Shown here one piece after another: positions 52,318 through 61,671 of a DNA stretch of 64,000 bases (position 1 is the first letter of the stretch; every line of letters begins with the position of its first letter). Source of the stretch: Dulcicalothrix desertica PCC 7102 (lineage in GTDB: Bacteria; Cyanobacteriota; Cyanobacteriia; Cyanobacteriales; Nostocaceae); contig NZ_RSCL01000011.1 in the NCBI RefSeq assembly GCF_003991905.1, positions 293,955 through 357,954 of the forward strand, written 5' to 3'. A program made the translations under genes and the position numbers. The notes beneath the pieces are model-generated. The model did not search any database. It saw only the letters and a program-made list of their open reading frames with translations, and had not been told where the DNA came from.

Positions 52318-54061
52318 TTGCGACCCTTGCTAATTGATAGGCGCCGCTATCACCCAAAACCTTATAATCAGTTGGTTGTAACCCCATTTCTAAAAATTTT
52401 TTCGGTTGTGTTAAAACTAATACCGATGAAGAAGTATTTTTGGCAGTTTTATTTAGTATATACTGGCTCGCAGCTTCATTCGTCCTAATGTAATTAACAT
52501 GGCGTTGAGTGTAAAAAGCTACGGTAGGTTTTTTGAAGCCAACCATAATAAGTTCTTCTTGGGGTTGAATGTTTTGGACAGCAACAGCAGATAATTTACG
52601 TAAAGGTAGCTGTCGTTCACCGTCTAGAACAAATAATGCTGGTGTTAAAGCAAACACTAAAAATAAAGCGAATGCAATTAAATTAATACCTATTAAAGCA
52701 ACCCAGTATTTTTTCAACACTAAAAACGCTAACACTATTGCACAAACAAGCCAAATTATACCACTGACAACCGTAATATCTGATTGTTGTATAGTTTGAG
52801 CAATATTTGGTGCAGCAGGGTCATAACCAAGTAGTTTAGGAACATAGAACAAGGCAACAGAACAAGCGGAGACAAAAATTATATTAACCCAAGCACTGAA
52901 GCGAAACCCAGGAGTTGGGGACTTGGTTAAAACATCAGCCCATAATATCCCCACAAGTATAGCGCAAGCAGGCATTAAAGGTAAAACGTAGCTAGGAAGT
53001 TTTGTAACAGCAATAGTAAAAAAGCCAAATACGCATAAAAACCACATGAACGCGAATAAGCTAAGTTGTTCAACTCTGGGTTTATGGCGCCAATTTTCTC
53101 GTTGCCAAAACTTTAAATTAAGCATCGCACTCGGTAAATAAACGGAATATGGCGCAAAACCGAGCAATACTACAAGAAAATAGAAAAACCAAGGTGCCTG
53201 ATGTCCATTTACAACATCAGTAAAGCGTTCAACGTTATGATAGCCAAAAAATGAATCTATATAATCATTATTGCGCCAAATCACAAGCATATACCAAGGC
53301 GCCGATAACCCAAAAATAATTAATAGACCCGGAATCAGACGTATTTCTCGCAGCACCTCAAAAAAGTTACCAAGATAAAATAAAAAAGCCGCAATTACTA
53401 AACCTGGTAACACTATACCAATAGGCCCCTTAGTTAAAATGGCGCCTGCAACCAAAACATAAAAAGCAAAATACCAACCACTACTTGCTTCTCCTTCCTG
53501 CTGTTTCGCATAGCCAAGAAAAAAGCAAAGCAAAGACGAAGCTATACAACCAGTAAGCAACATATCAGAAACACCCGTTCTACCCCAAACGAGCATCGAC
53601 GTATTAAAAGCCATCATTGCTGCTGCTAAAGAAGGAATAAACCAGCGACGAGTCGGCAATTTAACACCCTCTAACGCATCTCGCTTTAAAAAATACCACT
53701 GTAAAGTATAAAAAGATAAACCTATCGTTGCCATAGCCGCAACAGCGCTAGGAATACGCACAGCCCATTCATTTACACCTATAATTAAATATCCAATAGC
53801 TTGAAACCAATAGACCAAAGCAGGTTTATCAAATCTTGTTTCATCATTAAAAAAAGGCGTTATCCAATCATTACGCACTATCATTTGCCGTGAAGCCTCA
53901 GCAAACAAAGGCTCAGTTTCGTCAATCAAACCGATACTACCCAAATGCCAAAAAAACGCCAACCCACAAACCAAGACCACCCATAACACAGAATAAACCA
54001 CAGCAAGGGCTGGACGTTTATTAATATACTGGTACCAATCATCTAAAGCACGATTAATCAT
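52301..54061 (-). CDS. GT39-family (ArnT/PMT-like) membrane glycosyltransferase
   Basis: A 586-residue integral membrane protein with about 12 hydrophobic helices. The first periplasmic loop carries the catalytic acidic pair in IGLIDETEPLFAEASRQM and the conserved NDWITPFFNDETRFDKPALVYW, which characterise lipid-linked sugar transferases such as ArnT. It transfers a sugar from a polyprenyl-phosphate donor to lipid or protein on the periplasmic face. A soluble C-terminal domain of about 100 residues follows (VQNIQPQEELIMVGFKKPTV). The last residues, KKPGF, are encoded by the dispersed repeat. The acceptor is unknown. Confidence 0.88.
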   Translation of the reverse strand: MINRALDDWYQYINKRPALAVVYSVLWVVLVCGLAFFWHLGSIGLIDETEPLFAEASRQMIVRNDWITPFFNDETRFDKPALVYWFQAIGYLIIGVNEWAVRIPSAVAAMATIGLSFYTLQWYFLKRDALEGVKLPTRRWFIPSLAAAMMAFNTSMLVWGRTGVSDMLLTGCIASSLLCFFLGYAKQQEGEASSGWYFAFYVLVAGAILTKGPIGIVLPGLVIAAFLFYLGNFFEVLREIRLIPGLLIIFGLSAPWYMLVIWRNNDYIDSFFGYHNVERFTDVVNGHQAPWFFYFLVVLLGFAPYSVYLPSAMLNLKFWQRENWRHKPRVEQLSLFAFMWFLCVFGFFTIAVTKLPSYVLPLMPACAILVGILWADVLTKSPTPGFRFSAWVNIIFVSACSVALFYVPKLLGYDPAAPNIAQTIQQSDITVVSGIIWLVCAIVLAFLVLKKYWVALIGINLIAFALFLVFALTPALFVLDGERQLPLRKLSAVAVQNIQPQEELIMVGFKKPTVAFYTQRHVNYIRTNEAASQYILNKTAKNTSSSVLVLTQPKKFLEMGLQPTDYKVLGDSGAYQLARVAKKPGF

Positions 54062-54206
54062 TATTCTATATATTCAACAGTCAGGAGTTTATAATTAATT
54101 TAATCAATATTCACAGTACTATATAAGTCAATGTCGTAAGCTACATAATAATAGTTGCCTCTCCTTTAATTAACCATATAGTAATATAGCAAAACGTATC
54201 AAAACG

Positions 54207-54284
54207 TAGGTTGGGTGGAGCAACAGCGGAACCCAACATTAATTTTGTTAATATAGGGCAGGCAGGGATGCCTACCCCACAAGA
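54207..54284. repeat. Two dispersed hairpins after the metallophosphoesterase gene
   Basis: GTAGGTTGGGTGGAG...CGGAACCCAAC (54207-54237) and GGGCAGGCAGGGATGCCTAC followed by CCCACAAGAGA (about 54258-54288). The second is the same family as 2709, 17365 and 33712, here without tandem expansion. The 3' end abuts the phosphoesterase stop. Confidence 0.75.
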
Positions 54285-54288
54285 GAAA

Positions 54289-55932
54289 TTAAATTAATTT
54301 AAACTCATCAAACTTAATCACTTCGCTTTCTGGCTTACGGGTATCAAATCGATAACTGCTTATTGTAGATGTTTCAGTATCAAAAATACTAAACACAGTA
54401 ACTTCATTACTTGAAATATAAGGCATTTTGCCGCCCTCTTCACTAAACATCGGCGCCAGTGTAGGTATAACAGGTTCTAAACCGTTAGGGTCTCCCATTT
54501 CAATATAATCATTGCTGCCCATAGTAGGCACATTACCACGCTTACGGTTACCAAAAGCGGCGCCGTAAGAATTACCGACATTAGAAGTTTCAATAAAATG
54601 CATTCCCGATGCACTCGTAAAACGGTTCCACAAATGCGAATGTCCAAAAAATACAAGTTGTACTTTTGCTGCTTCGAGTAACGGTATTACATCACGCATT
54701 AAATAATCTGCATTTTTGGGATATTCATATCGCACATCTTTAATATTACCGTTATCATCGTGTTCGATAATTTGTACTGGGTCAGTGTAAGCAGGAACAA
54801 TATTATCACCGAGTGTATGAGGTGGATGGTGCAGCATTACTACTTTATATTTAGCTTGTTGAAATTCCAAACTGTTTAATTCTGCTTCCAACCAGTTATA
54901 CTGTGTACTTCCTTTTGCTATCGGTTCATAAATAATTTGCCCATAACCCCAATTTTCTGGGTTTTCTAAATCATCTTTTGGTTCTCCATACTTACCTTTA
55001 CGTCCATCTTCGGTTGATACAAACCGCCACATATTTGTAGCATACAATACTACTAAACGTATATCACCAAAGGTAGTAGCGTAATAAGTTTTGCCTCCGG
55101 TTTCGCTTTCAGGCAAAGTAAAAATTTCTTCGTATGTATCGGTGTTGAAGGAATTATCTTTTAAATATTCTTCTCCATATAACTTACGCGCGATATTACG
55201 AGGAATAGTATCGTCAAATTCTTTGTTCAAACTATCTTCACGTGCGAACCGTCCCATTAATTCATGATTTCCAATACAGGTAAACATGGGAGCATGTTGT
55301 ATAATTTCTCCACCCGTATAAGTTATTTTCGTTCCATCCCAGTCCATTTCGTAATTACCGCGTCCCTGTAAGCAAGGGAAAAAAGCATTACCTCGGTTAT
55401 CATCAAACCATTCGCTCGCGCGGTCAGGAATGTTAACTAAATCACCTGCAAACCAAACTGCATCAACTTTCCCAATTGCTTTTGTAACTTTTTGTAAATT
55501 TGCCGCGACCATTGGCTTGATTTGATGGTCAGATGTGAGAAGAATTTTTAAAGGGGTATTAATAACTGGGAGAGGCGCCAAAGTAAATACATCACTAGTT
55601 ACAGTGGCGCCGTTATCAGTGCTTGTAACACGATAGTTTACTCGTACACCGGGAGCTAAATTGGTAATTTTGGCTTCGTGGCGCCAAATATCGCGGGTAA
55701 CGGGTTGTTTGTAAATTTGTCTGTCTTCGCTTTGGTTGCCAACTCGTGAATTTTGGTCTTCGCGGGTACGAGTGAGTTTGGTTGTAGTGGCGCCTGTGCT
55801 TAGATTAAGATTTTCGCCGTAATATACTGTATGTTGTGAACCAGCGAACTCTGTAAACCAAACAACATGTATTCCTGTAGGAGTTGGAAGTTGTAGGAAA
55901 GGGTCGGTTAGTAGTTTTAAGGTAGATGACAT
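54289..55932 (-). CDS. Calcineurin-like metallophosphoesterase with N-terminal fibronectin-like domain
   Basis: A 547-residue protein. Residues about 1-130 form a beta-sandwich resembling the N-terminal domain of purple acid phosphatases/PhoD (HVVWFTEFAGSQHTVYYGEN, ITNLAPGVRVNYRVTSTDNG). The catalytic metallophosphoesterase domain follows with all usual motifs: LLTSDHQ, FAGDLVN, GNHEL, MLHHPPH and FGHSHLW. The first motif is SDHQ rather than the common DxH. No signal peptide is obvious (MSSTLKLLTDPFLQLPTPTG), which is odd because relatives are often secreted. It probably hydrolyses phosphomonoesters or diesters. Confidence 0.87.
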   Translation of the reverse strand: MSSTLKLLTDPFLQLPTPTGIHVVWFTEFAGSQHTVYYGENLNLSTGATTTKLTRTREDQNSRVGNQSEDRQIYKQPVTRDIWRHEAKITNLAPGVRVNYRVTSTDNGATVTSDVFTLAPLPVINTPLKILLTSDHQIKPMVAANLQKVTKAIGKVDAVWFAGDLVNIPDRASEWFDDNRGNAFFPCLQGRGNYEMDWDGTKITYTGGEIIQHAPMFTCIGNHELMGRFAREDSLNKEFDDTIPRNIARKLYGEEYLKDNSFNTDTYEEIFTLPESETGGKTYYATTFGDIRLVVLYATNMWRFVSTEDGRKGKYGEPKDDLENPENWGYGQIIYEPIAKGSTQYNWLEAELNSLEFQQAKYKVVMLHHPPHTLGDNIVPAYTDPVQIIEHDDNGNIKDVRYEYPKNADYLMRDVIPLLEAAKVQLVFFGHSHLWNRFTSASGMHFIETSNVGNSYGAAFGNRKRGNVPTMGSNDYIEMGDPNGLEPVIPTLAPMFSEEGGKMPYISSNEVTVFSIFDTETSTISSYRFDTRKPESEVIKFDEFKLI

Positions 55933-55977
55933 ATATATAAGAGCAAATATTATCAGAAGCTAAATACCATCAATAGC

Positions 55978-56538
55978 TTACTCTAGCAACCAGCCAAATA
56001 AATCTGCTACTGTTAATTTAAATTCACTTGTAAAAGCTGGTACGGGTAATTGTTGTTGAGGTTCATCGAATAGTTGTACTGTTTCGCCTATATAAACAAA
56101 CACCGTTTGCTCGTCTGGATCAATCAGCCAACCCATTTGTGTACCATGTTTTAGGCAGTGTAAAATATTTTTTGTTACTTTTGTTTGACTTTGTTCGGGA
56201 GATAATATTTCAATCGTCCAATCTGGAACGAATGGAAATACATTAGCAATTTCCCCATTTACATCACGTGGTATGCGCTGCCAAGTGAATACCGACACAT
56301 CTGGTACAACTGAGCGACCGCCAAATGTACAACGTAGTTCAGGAAATGCTCGTGCAATATGTGGCGCCTTAACTACAGCATTAATAGCAGTAACCGATTC
56401 ACCTTGAATAGTACTATGTTTTCCTTGTAGCATTGGCTTTTGAATGATTTCTCCATCAATGTATTCGCTAGCAGGTTTAGTTTCTGGTAGTTTTAGAAAC
56501 TCTTCTAACGTCAATGGCTTAGATGGTGTACGTACCAT
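55978..56538 (-). CDS. Uma2-family (DUF820) restriction-endonuclease-fold protein
   Basis: A 186-residue member of the Uma2 family, abundant in filamentous cyanobacteria. The PD-(D/E)XK-like core is visible: SEYIDGEIIQKPMLQGKHST, VVPDVSVFTWQRIP, WTIEILSPEQSQTKVTKNIL, and LIDPDEQTVFVYIG. The conserved Glu, Asp and EILSP motif fit the nuclease fold. Biological role is unsettled; the family is often linked with mobile DNA. It lies 45 bp upstream of the phosphoesterase gene on the same strand, and a tnpB remnant lies on the other side. Confidence 0.88.
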   Translation of the reverse strand: MVRTPSKPLTLEEFLKLPETKPASEYIDGEIIQKPMLQGKHSTIQGESVTAINAVVKAPHIARAFPELRCTFGGRSVVPDVSVFTWQRIPRDVNGEIANVFPFVPDWTIEILSPEQSQTKVTKNILHCLKHGTQMGWLIDPDEQTVFVYIGETVQLFDEPQQQLPVPAFTSEFKLTVADLFGWLLE

Positions 56539-56587
56539 ACAACAATTCTAGTAAGTTTTTTATTTGGGTTCTTGTATTATATTTTAA

Positions 56588-57181
56588 ACGAGGACTATAT
56601 CCAAAATAGTAATTCTCTGTCAACGTTTAGATAAGTTACAATCTCTAATTGCTAAGTCCGAAGGTAGAAGTAATAAGCGATTACGCTGGAAATTAAGGAA
56701 ACTTTCTGTTGCGATAAGAACTCGGATAAGGAATCTCACTAACGAAGTTCATAATAAAGCTTCTGTTGTCTTAACTAAAAACTATAAACACATTTTTCTT
56801 CCCACGTTTGAGACTTCCAAAATGGTTGTGAAGAAGAAAAGAAAAATAGCTTCGCGCGTCAGCAGAAACATGCTTACTTGGTCACATTATAGGTTTAAAC
56901 AAACTCTTAAGTTTCACGCACTCAAACGAGGTTGCGTTGTACATGATGTAACTGAAGAGTATACTTCAAAAACTTGTTCTAAGTGTGGTCACGTACATGA
57001 AAAACTGGGAGCAAATAAAAAGTTTAAATGTCCTCATTGTGGTCATTCCTTACCGAGAGATTGGAATGGTGCAATTAACATTTTTATTAAGTCTTTAAAT
57101 GACTTAACAAGTGCTTCGACTTCGGTTGAGGCTGGGGAGGATGTACCCCAATACACAGTAGAAATTAGTACATGTTACTAG
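56588..57181 (+). pseudogene. tnpB: 5'-truncated tnpB (IS607/IS605 OrfB-type) transposon nuclease gene
   Basis: The frame is open from after a TAA at 56585-56587 to 57181. It encodes the C-terminal half of TnpB: LIAKSEGRSNKRLRWKLRKL, FLPTFETSKMV (RuvC Glu), a zinc ribbon TCSKCGHVHE...FKCPHCGHS, and the final RuvC Asp in RDWNGAINIF. The N-terminal half with the first catalytic Asp is missing and no tnpA lies nearby, so this is a dead remnant. A start at ATG 56822 would give only 119 residues. Confidence 0.88.
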
Positions 57182-57258
57182 TTTTTACCGGGTTAAATGA
57201 CATCCGTTCAGACAGAAGAGAATTAAAAAAAGAGCAGCAATTACCCAAACATAAATTG

Positions 57259-57302
57259 TAGGTTGGGTGGAGGCTTTGCGGAACCCAACCCAACCCAACC
57301 CA
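57259..57302. repeat. GTTGGGTGGAGG hairpin with AACCC microsatellite expansion
   Basis: GTAGGTTGGGTGGAGGCTTT then GCGGAACCCAACC, the repeat also seen at 59819 and 54207. Here its right edge is expanded as (AACCC)n: ACCCAACCCAACCCAACCCA at 57283-57302. It lies just after the pcrA stop codon. Confidence 0.85.
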
Positions 57303-57313
57303 CTTATAAAAAA

Positions 57314-59674
57314 TTAACCGATTTTTTGCAACTGCGCGACTCGTGGGTCAATAATTTTCGTCCCCAAACTTGGAAACTTAACTGCTACAGAGGTTTTATT
57401 GTTTGGGTCAAATACGTGTGTGATTTCACCCTCTCCAAATGTTTTATGTAGCACTATATCGCCAACTTCCCATTTTGTTCCTGTACCTCCTGTACTGGCG
57501 CCACTTCGGTCACTTCTAATATTATTTGTACTAGTTCTAACATTAGCTTGGCGCCCACCTTGTTGTGTTGCGATTAATTCTGTAGGTAGTTCATCGAGAA
57601 ATTGGGAGCGAATAGCTGGTTCTCTGCTACCGTATAATCTACGTTCGCGTGCGTGGCTAATAAATAACCTTTCTTGTGCGCGAGTAATACCAACGTAACA
57701 TAGGCGCCGTTCTTCTTCTAAAGAAGCGGGGTCTTGCATAGAACGGTAGTTAGGAAATAATCCTTGCTCTAAACCAACTAAGAAAACAATTGGAAATTCT
57801 AGTCCTTTTGATGCGTGTAATGTCATTAAAGATACTGCGGCATCACCCTCTTTCAAATTATCCAAATCGGAACTAAGAGAAGTTTTTTCCAAATAACCTT
57901 GTAAAGTCGCGTTATCTTCGTTTTCTTCTTGGAACTCTAATACAGCATTATAAAGTGCTTGGATGTTTTCGATTCTGTCTTGTGACTCGTCGGTTCCTGT
58001 TGTATGTAAATCTTGCACATAACCAGAATCTTCAATTATTCCCTGCACAAGTTCAGCAACAGGAAGCGTCTCAACTTGTCCTTGCCACTTTTTAATAACA
58101 TCGGCAAACCCATTTACAGCTTTGGCAGCACGTCCAGCTAAAGTATTAACTGATGTTTCATCGCTGAGAATTTCCCATAAAGTAGTACCTAACTCTTGAG
58201 AAGCTCGCGATAGTGTATCGAGCGTTGATTTACCAATACCACGTCTAGGAGTATTAATAACGCGCATAATACTAACAGTATCAGCAGGGTTACTAACAGC
58301 TTTGAGATAAGCTAAAATATCTTTAATTTCCTTACGGTCGTAAAATCTAAACCCACCAACAACCGTATAGGGAATTTGATATTTTACTAATAAATCCTCA
58401 AAGGGACGCGATTGAGCGTTAGTACGATACAGTATAGAAAAACTTCCCCAATCTATATCAGGGTTTTCATGTTCGAGCTTACGAATTTGGTTAACAACAA
58501 AATCAGCTTCTACAACTTCATCGTCAGCTTTAAATAAATAAATTTTCTCACCAGCAGAACGAGTTGGTTTGAGAACTTTATCAATACGTTCTGTATTATT
58601 TTCAATTAAAGAATTAGCAGCTTCTAAAATATTCTCACACGAACGATAGTTTTCTTCTAACTTTACCATCGTACTGGTATCGTCATCATCTAAACCATCA
58701 CCAAAATCGCCCTGAAAACCCATTAAAATGGTAAAATCAGCCATGCGAAATGAATAAATTGATTGGTCTGCATCCCCCACCACGAAGGTAGAACGGTCAT
58801 TCCAATTCCAATTATTTTTATCAGTTTCACCATTAGTAGATAGCAAGCGAATTAAATCATACTGTGTTCTATTAGTATCTTGATACTCATCAACTAAAAT
58901 ATGATGAAACTTGCTATGCCAATAATTTAAAACTTGTTTATTTTGTTGAAATAATCTTGTTGGTATCAAAATTAAGTCGTCAAAGTCAAGCGCGTTATTT
59001 TCCGCTAACCTATCTTGATAACAACTGTAAACTTGAGAAATTATCCGACCACGATAATTAGGCTGTTCACGCTCAAACTCTTTGGGTGATAAACCTTGGT
59101 TCTTGGCGTTACTAATAGCATACCGTACTGAACGGGGTTCAAACTTTTTATCATCAAGGTCGAGTTGCTTTGTAACAATCTCCTTAATTATTGCGTTGAC
59201 ATCAGAGTCATCGAATATAGAGAAATTTTTGTTCCATTTGCGACCGTTCTCATCCTGATATTTATCTATATCTAACCGGAGAATGCGCGAAAACAAACTG
59301 TGGAACGTACCGCACCACATATCTTTAATAACATTCTTATAAACGCGCGAACGTAACTTCACCTGGTCATACTCAGGTAACAAATCATACTTTTCTCCAT
59401 ATTCTTGCATCGCCATGTGGTCGGCGAAGAGTTTTTGGATACGTTCTTTCATTTCCCGCGCGGCTTTATTGGTAAAAGTAACCGCTAAAATATTCTCAGG
59501 GTCAACATTGTGTTCGAGAATTAAATTAGCGATACGATAAGTCAGAGCGCGTGTTTTGCCAGAACCGGCGCCTGCCACAACAAGCAAAGGCCCGCAGTAG
59601 TGTTCGACGGCACGGCGTTGACTGGGGTTGAGGTGACTAAGGAAATTAGAAGTTGTCGTCATGGACATAGACAT
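57314..59674 (-). CDS. pcrA: UvrD/PcrA-type superfamily I DNA helicase
   Basis: A 786-residue 3'-5' helicase with the full motif set: Q-motif LNPSQRRAVEH, Walker A VVAGAGSGKTRALTYRI, FTNKAAREMKERI, DEYQDTNRTQYDLIRLL, VGDADQSIYSFRMAD, ENYRSCENILEAA, LMTLHASKGLEFPIVFLVGL and YVGITRAQERLF. The C-terminal Tudor-like domain (WEVGDIVLHKTFGEGEITHV) that binds RNA polymerase in PcrA/UvrD is present. It acts in repair, replication restart and transcription-coupled processes. The start has several possible Met codons (MSMSMTTTSNF). A hairpin repeat follows the stop. Confidence 0.93.
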   Translation of the reverse strand: MSMSMTTTSNFLSHLNPSQRRAVEHYCGPLLVVAGAGSGKTRALTYRIANLILEHNVDPENILAVTFTNKAAREMKERIQKLFADHMAMQEYGEKYDLLPEYDQVKLRSRVYKNVIKDMWCGTFHSLFSRILRLDIDKYQDENGRKWNKNFSIFDDSDVNAIIKEIVTKQLDLDDKKFEPRSVRYAISNAKNQGLSPKEFEREQPNYRGRIISQVYSCYQDRLAENNALDFDDLILIPTRLFQQNKQVLNYWHSKFHHILVDEYQDTNRTQYDLIRLLSTNGETDKNNWNWNDRSTFVVGDADQSIYSFRMADFTILMGFQGDFGDGLDDDDTSTMVKLEENYRSCENILEAANSLIENNTERIDKVLKPTRSAGEKIYLFKADDEVVEADFVVNQIRKLEHENPDIDWGSFSILYRTNAQSRPFEDLLVKYQIPYTVVGGFRFYDRKEIKDILAYLKAVSNPADTVSIMRVINTPRRGIGKSTLDTLSRASQELGTTLWEILSDETSVNTLAGRAAKAVNGFADVIKKWQGQVETLPVAELVQGIIEDSGYVQDLHTTGTDESQDRIENIQALYNAVLEFQEENEDNATLQGYLEKTSLSSDLDNLKEGDAAVSLMTLHASKGLEFPIVFLVGLEQGLFPNYRSMQDPASLEEERRLCYVGITRAQERLFISHARERRLYGSREPAIRSQFLDELPTELIATQQGGRQANVRTSTNNIRSDRSGASTGGTGTKWEVGDIVLHKTFGEGEITHVFDPNNKTSVAVKFPSLGTKIIDPRVAQLQKIG

Positions 59675-59818
59675 ATTTCTGTGTGTGGAGCAGAAGTAGC
59701 CTCACAATAAATGAGTATAGCTATCGGCTACACTACACTATCCTACCGGATTTTAGTTATAAGTATTATGTTGTATAGGCGCCTTTTTGGTGTGAGATAG
59801 CCGAATTAAATACCGCGT

Positions 59819-59850
59819 AGGTTGGGTGGAGGCTTTGCGGAACCCAACGT
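59819..59850. repeat. GTTGGGTGGAGGCTTTGCGG dispersed hairpin
   Basis: Nearly identical to the copy at 57259 without the AACCC expansion. It lies in the 269-bp gap between the divergent pcrA and the small plus-strand gene at 59944. The same gap repeats a short CCGAATTAAAT / CCGAATTGATA motif about 120 bp apart. Confidence 0.8.
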
Positions 59851-59943
59851 AAAACAATAATCAACTTAATAAACGCTCCTTGTAAGTACCATTTGCCTGA
59901 AAGATGTGAAATAACCGAATTGATATTGTAAAAGGATAAGAAA

Positions 59944-60117
59944 ATGACTTTAGAACAATTACAAAACTGGGCACAAGCACAAATTAACAATACCGCAAAA
60001 CAAGAACTAAGACCAGATATTGGAATTTCGGTATTGGAATTAGTTGATGAGTTGGAGAGGTTACAAGATTATGTAAAAGAATTAGAAAGCAAATTAAATC
60101 TTACAACAGATAGTTAA
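59944..60117 (+). CDS. Small coiled-coil hypothetical protein (57 aa)
   Basis: A 57-residue ORF preceded by a good ribosome binding site (AAGGA, 7 bp before the ATG). It starts MTLEQLQNWAQAQINNTAKQ and ends with a leucine/glutamate heptad segment VLELVDELERLQDYVKELES. The strong Shine-Dalgarno signal and amphipathic helix make it more convincing than most ORFs of this size. I do not recognise a family. Confidence 0.55.
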   Translation: MTLEQLQNWAQAQINNTAKQELRPDIGISVLELVDELERLQDYVKELESKLNLTTDS

Positions 60118-60209
60118 TTTTGTAGTTTGGGTAGAAGGGCGCTGACATAAATGCTTCCCGTTCTTACTAGAGTATATTTCAAAGTATAGCTAACTTAGGC
60201 GGTTAATGT

Positions 60210-60608
60210 TTATGAATGCGAGCTACTTCCCAAATAATCAATCAGCAACAAACGCAAGTGGTCAAGTTGCTCAACATATTTTTGAGTTTGTGGGTACATT
60301 TCTAAGTTTTGGAAATACCACTTTGTAAAATAGTCGATATTGAAAACATTTAGTTGTCGAAGATGATTCACATTTTTACTGTTTAATGAGACATCTGAGG
60401 TATTTAATATCGCTTGTTCAGCATATCCTTGAATATCTGTTGAGAATAACTCCATTACCCCTAAAATTGAAAATTCCTGCTCCTCCTCCCAAAGAGCAAT
60501 TTCTCTACGTTCTGCTTTCATATCTTTATACATTTCGTCTAATTGCCTTGATAGTAAGCGAATATGCTCTTTAGTAAAGCTGTTATTAGCGTCTAATTTA
60601 TCTGTCAT
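60210..60608 (-). CDS. Hypothetical protein (132 aa)
   Basis: A soluble, mostly helical protein with a charged N-terminal half (FTKEHIRLLSRQLDEMYKDM, EIALWEEEQEFSILGVMELF) and an aromatic C-terminal half (NIDYFTKWYFQNLEMYPQTQ, LDHLRLLLIDYLGSSSHS). I recognise no family. It stands alone between the 57-aa gene and the Uma2 pair. It has no GGCGCC site. Confidence 0.6.
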   Translation of the reverse strand: MTDKLDANNSFTKEHIRLLSRQLDEMYKDMKAERREIALWEEEQEFSILGVMELFSTDIQGYAEQAILNTSDVSLNSKNVNHLRQLNVFNIDYFTKWYFQNLEMYPQTQKYVEQLDHLRLLLIDYLGSSSHS

Positions 60609-60672
60609 GGCTACATTGTAACTATACCCTTTAAAACCACTATGCTAATTCTAATTTACTACTTGCAGTCAG

Positions 60673-61524
60673 TTATTCCTTGATAAAGCGCCTAACCTTT
60701 TCTACAGACCAGGATAGTGCCGAAGCTACTTGTTCAACACTTAAACCCATAGCTAATAATTGAGGTACAGCAGCATTTAGAGCTTTTTCAATTTCAAGTG
60801 TTTGCTTTTCAGCCTCAAGTTTTTGCTGTTCAGCTTTAAGCCTAGCTTTTTCGGCTTCAAGTTTTTGCTGTTCAGCTTCAAGCCTAGCTTCTGTATGCTT
60901 GAGCAGTTGTTCAGCCTGAATTCTAGCTTCATAGCTCTCCTCGCAACTTAAAAGTTTATTTCCTGTTTGAGGGTCGAAGAAACGTAGTTCGTCAGAAATT
61001 AAGCGTAAATCTAAGTTTAAAACGTCGCTGTGAATTGAGAAGGTAGCATCAGATAATATATCTTGTTGCATTGGTTCATACGTATTGGACAAATTTAGCC
61101 TAAATCCTTTCAAATTAGGATCAAGATAATCTTTGTGTGGGTCGTACAGAAAATACTCTGTAACTCCTAATGAAGCATACTTGATTGCTTTGTCTATTTG
61201 GTCTTCTTCTTGTGTTGACTCAGAAGTTATCTCCATCACGAAGCTTGGCGCTTTATTGTTTTCCTCCCAGAGTTTATAATTGTAACGACTCTTTTTTGTC
61301 ACTCCAAACACTACAAATACATCAGGAGCAACAACAGCACTCGGTTCACCCTTTGTGTAGTAGATAAATAAATTAGCTGAAACATAAACATCTGCACGAT
61401 TTTGAAAGTAGATATCTAAAGCATCAACACAGTAAAATAAACAATCGCGAGTCACGTCACTTTCTGCTATTGGTTTTCCATCCGAGTAAGGATAGATAAT
61501 CTCGTTGTCGTTGAATGTGGTCAT
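60673..61524 (-). CDS. Uma2-family protein with C-terminal coiled coil (paralogue 1)
   Basis: A 283-residue protein from the ATG giving MTTFNDNEIIYPYSDGKP, which matches the paralogue next door. The Uma2 nuclease-fold core spans about 1-190 (VVAPDVFVVFG, FVMEITSESTQEEDQIDKAI, KYASLGVTEYFLYDP). A coiled-coil tail follows with about four units of LEAEQQKLEAEKARLKAE, then a conserved end LLAMGLSVEQVASALSWSVE resembling a helix-turn-helix of the Rpn/DUF4351-type tails. The gene seems a tandem duplicate of the next one. Confidence 0.88.
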   Translation of the reverse strand: MTTFNDNEIIYPYSDGKPIAESDVTRDCLFYCVDALDIYFQNRADVYVSANLFIYYTKGEPSAVVAPDVFVVFGVTKKSRYNYKLWEENNKAPSFVMEITSESTQEEDQIDKAIKYASLGVTEYFLYDPHKDYLDPNLKGFRLNLSNTYEPMQQDILSDATFSIHSDVLNLDLRLISDELRFFDPQTGNKLLSCEESYEARIQAEQLLKHTEARLEAEQQKLEAEKARLKAEQQKLEAEKQTLEIEKALNAAVPQLLAMGLSVEQVASALSWSVEKVRRFIKE

Positions 61525-61671
61525 AATAATAAGTATCCCCACTTAATTCAGAATTAACTTAAAATTATATATTTCGCTTCAAAGCAATAACTATATACTC
61601 TTGACAATAGGTCGCAAAAAGACGGTTACTTGCACTTAAGCTTATAGTTATAAATGTTATTTGATTGAATA

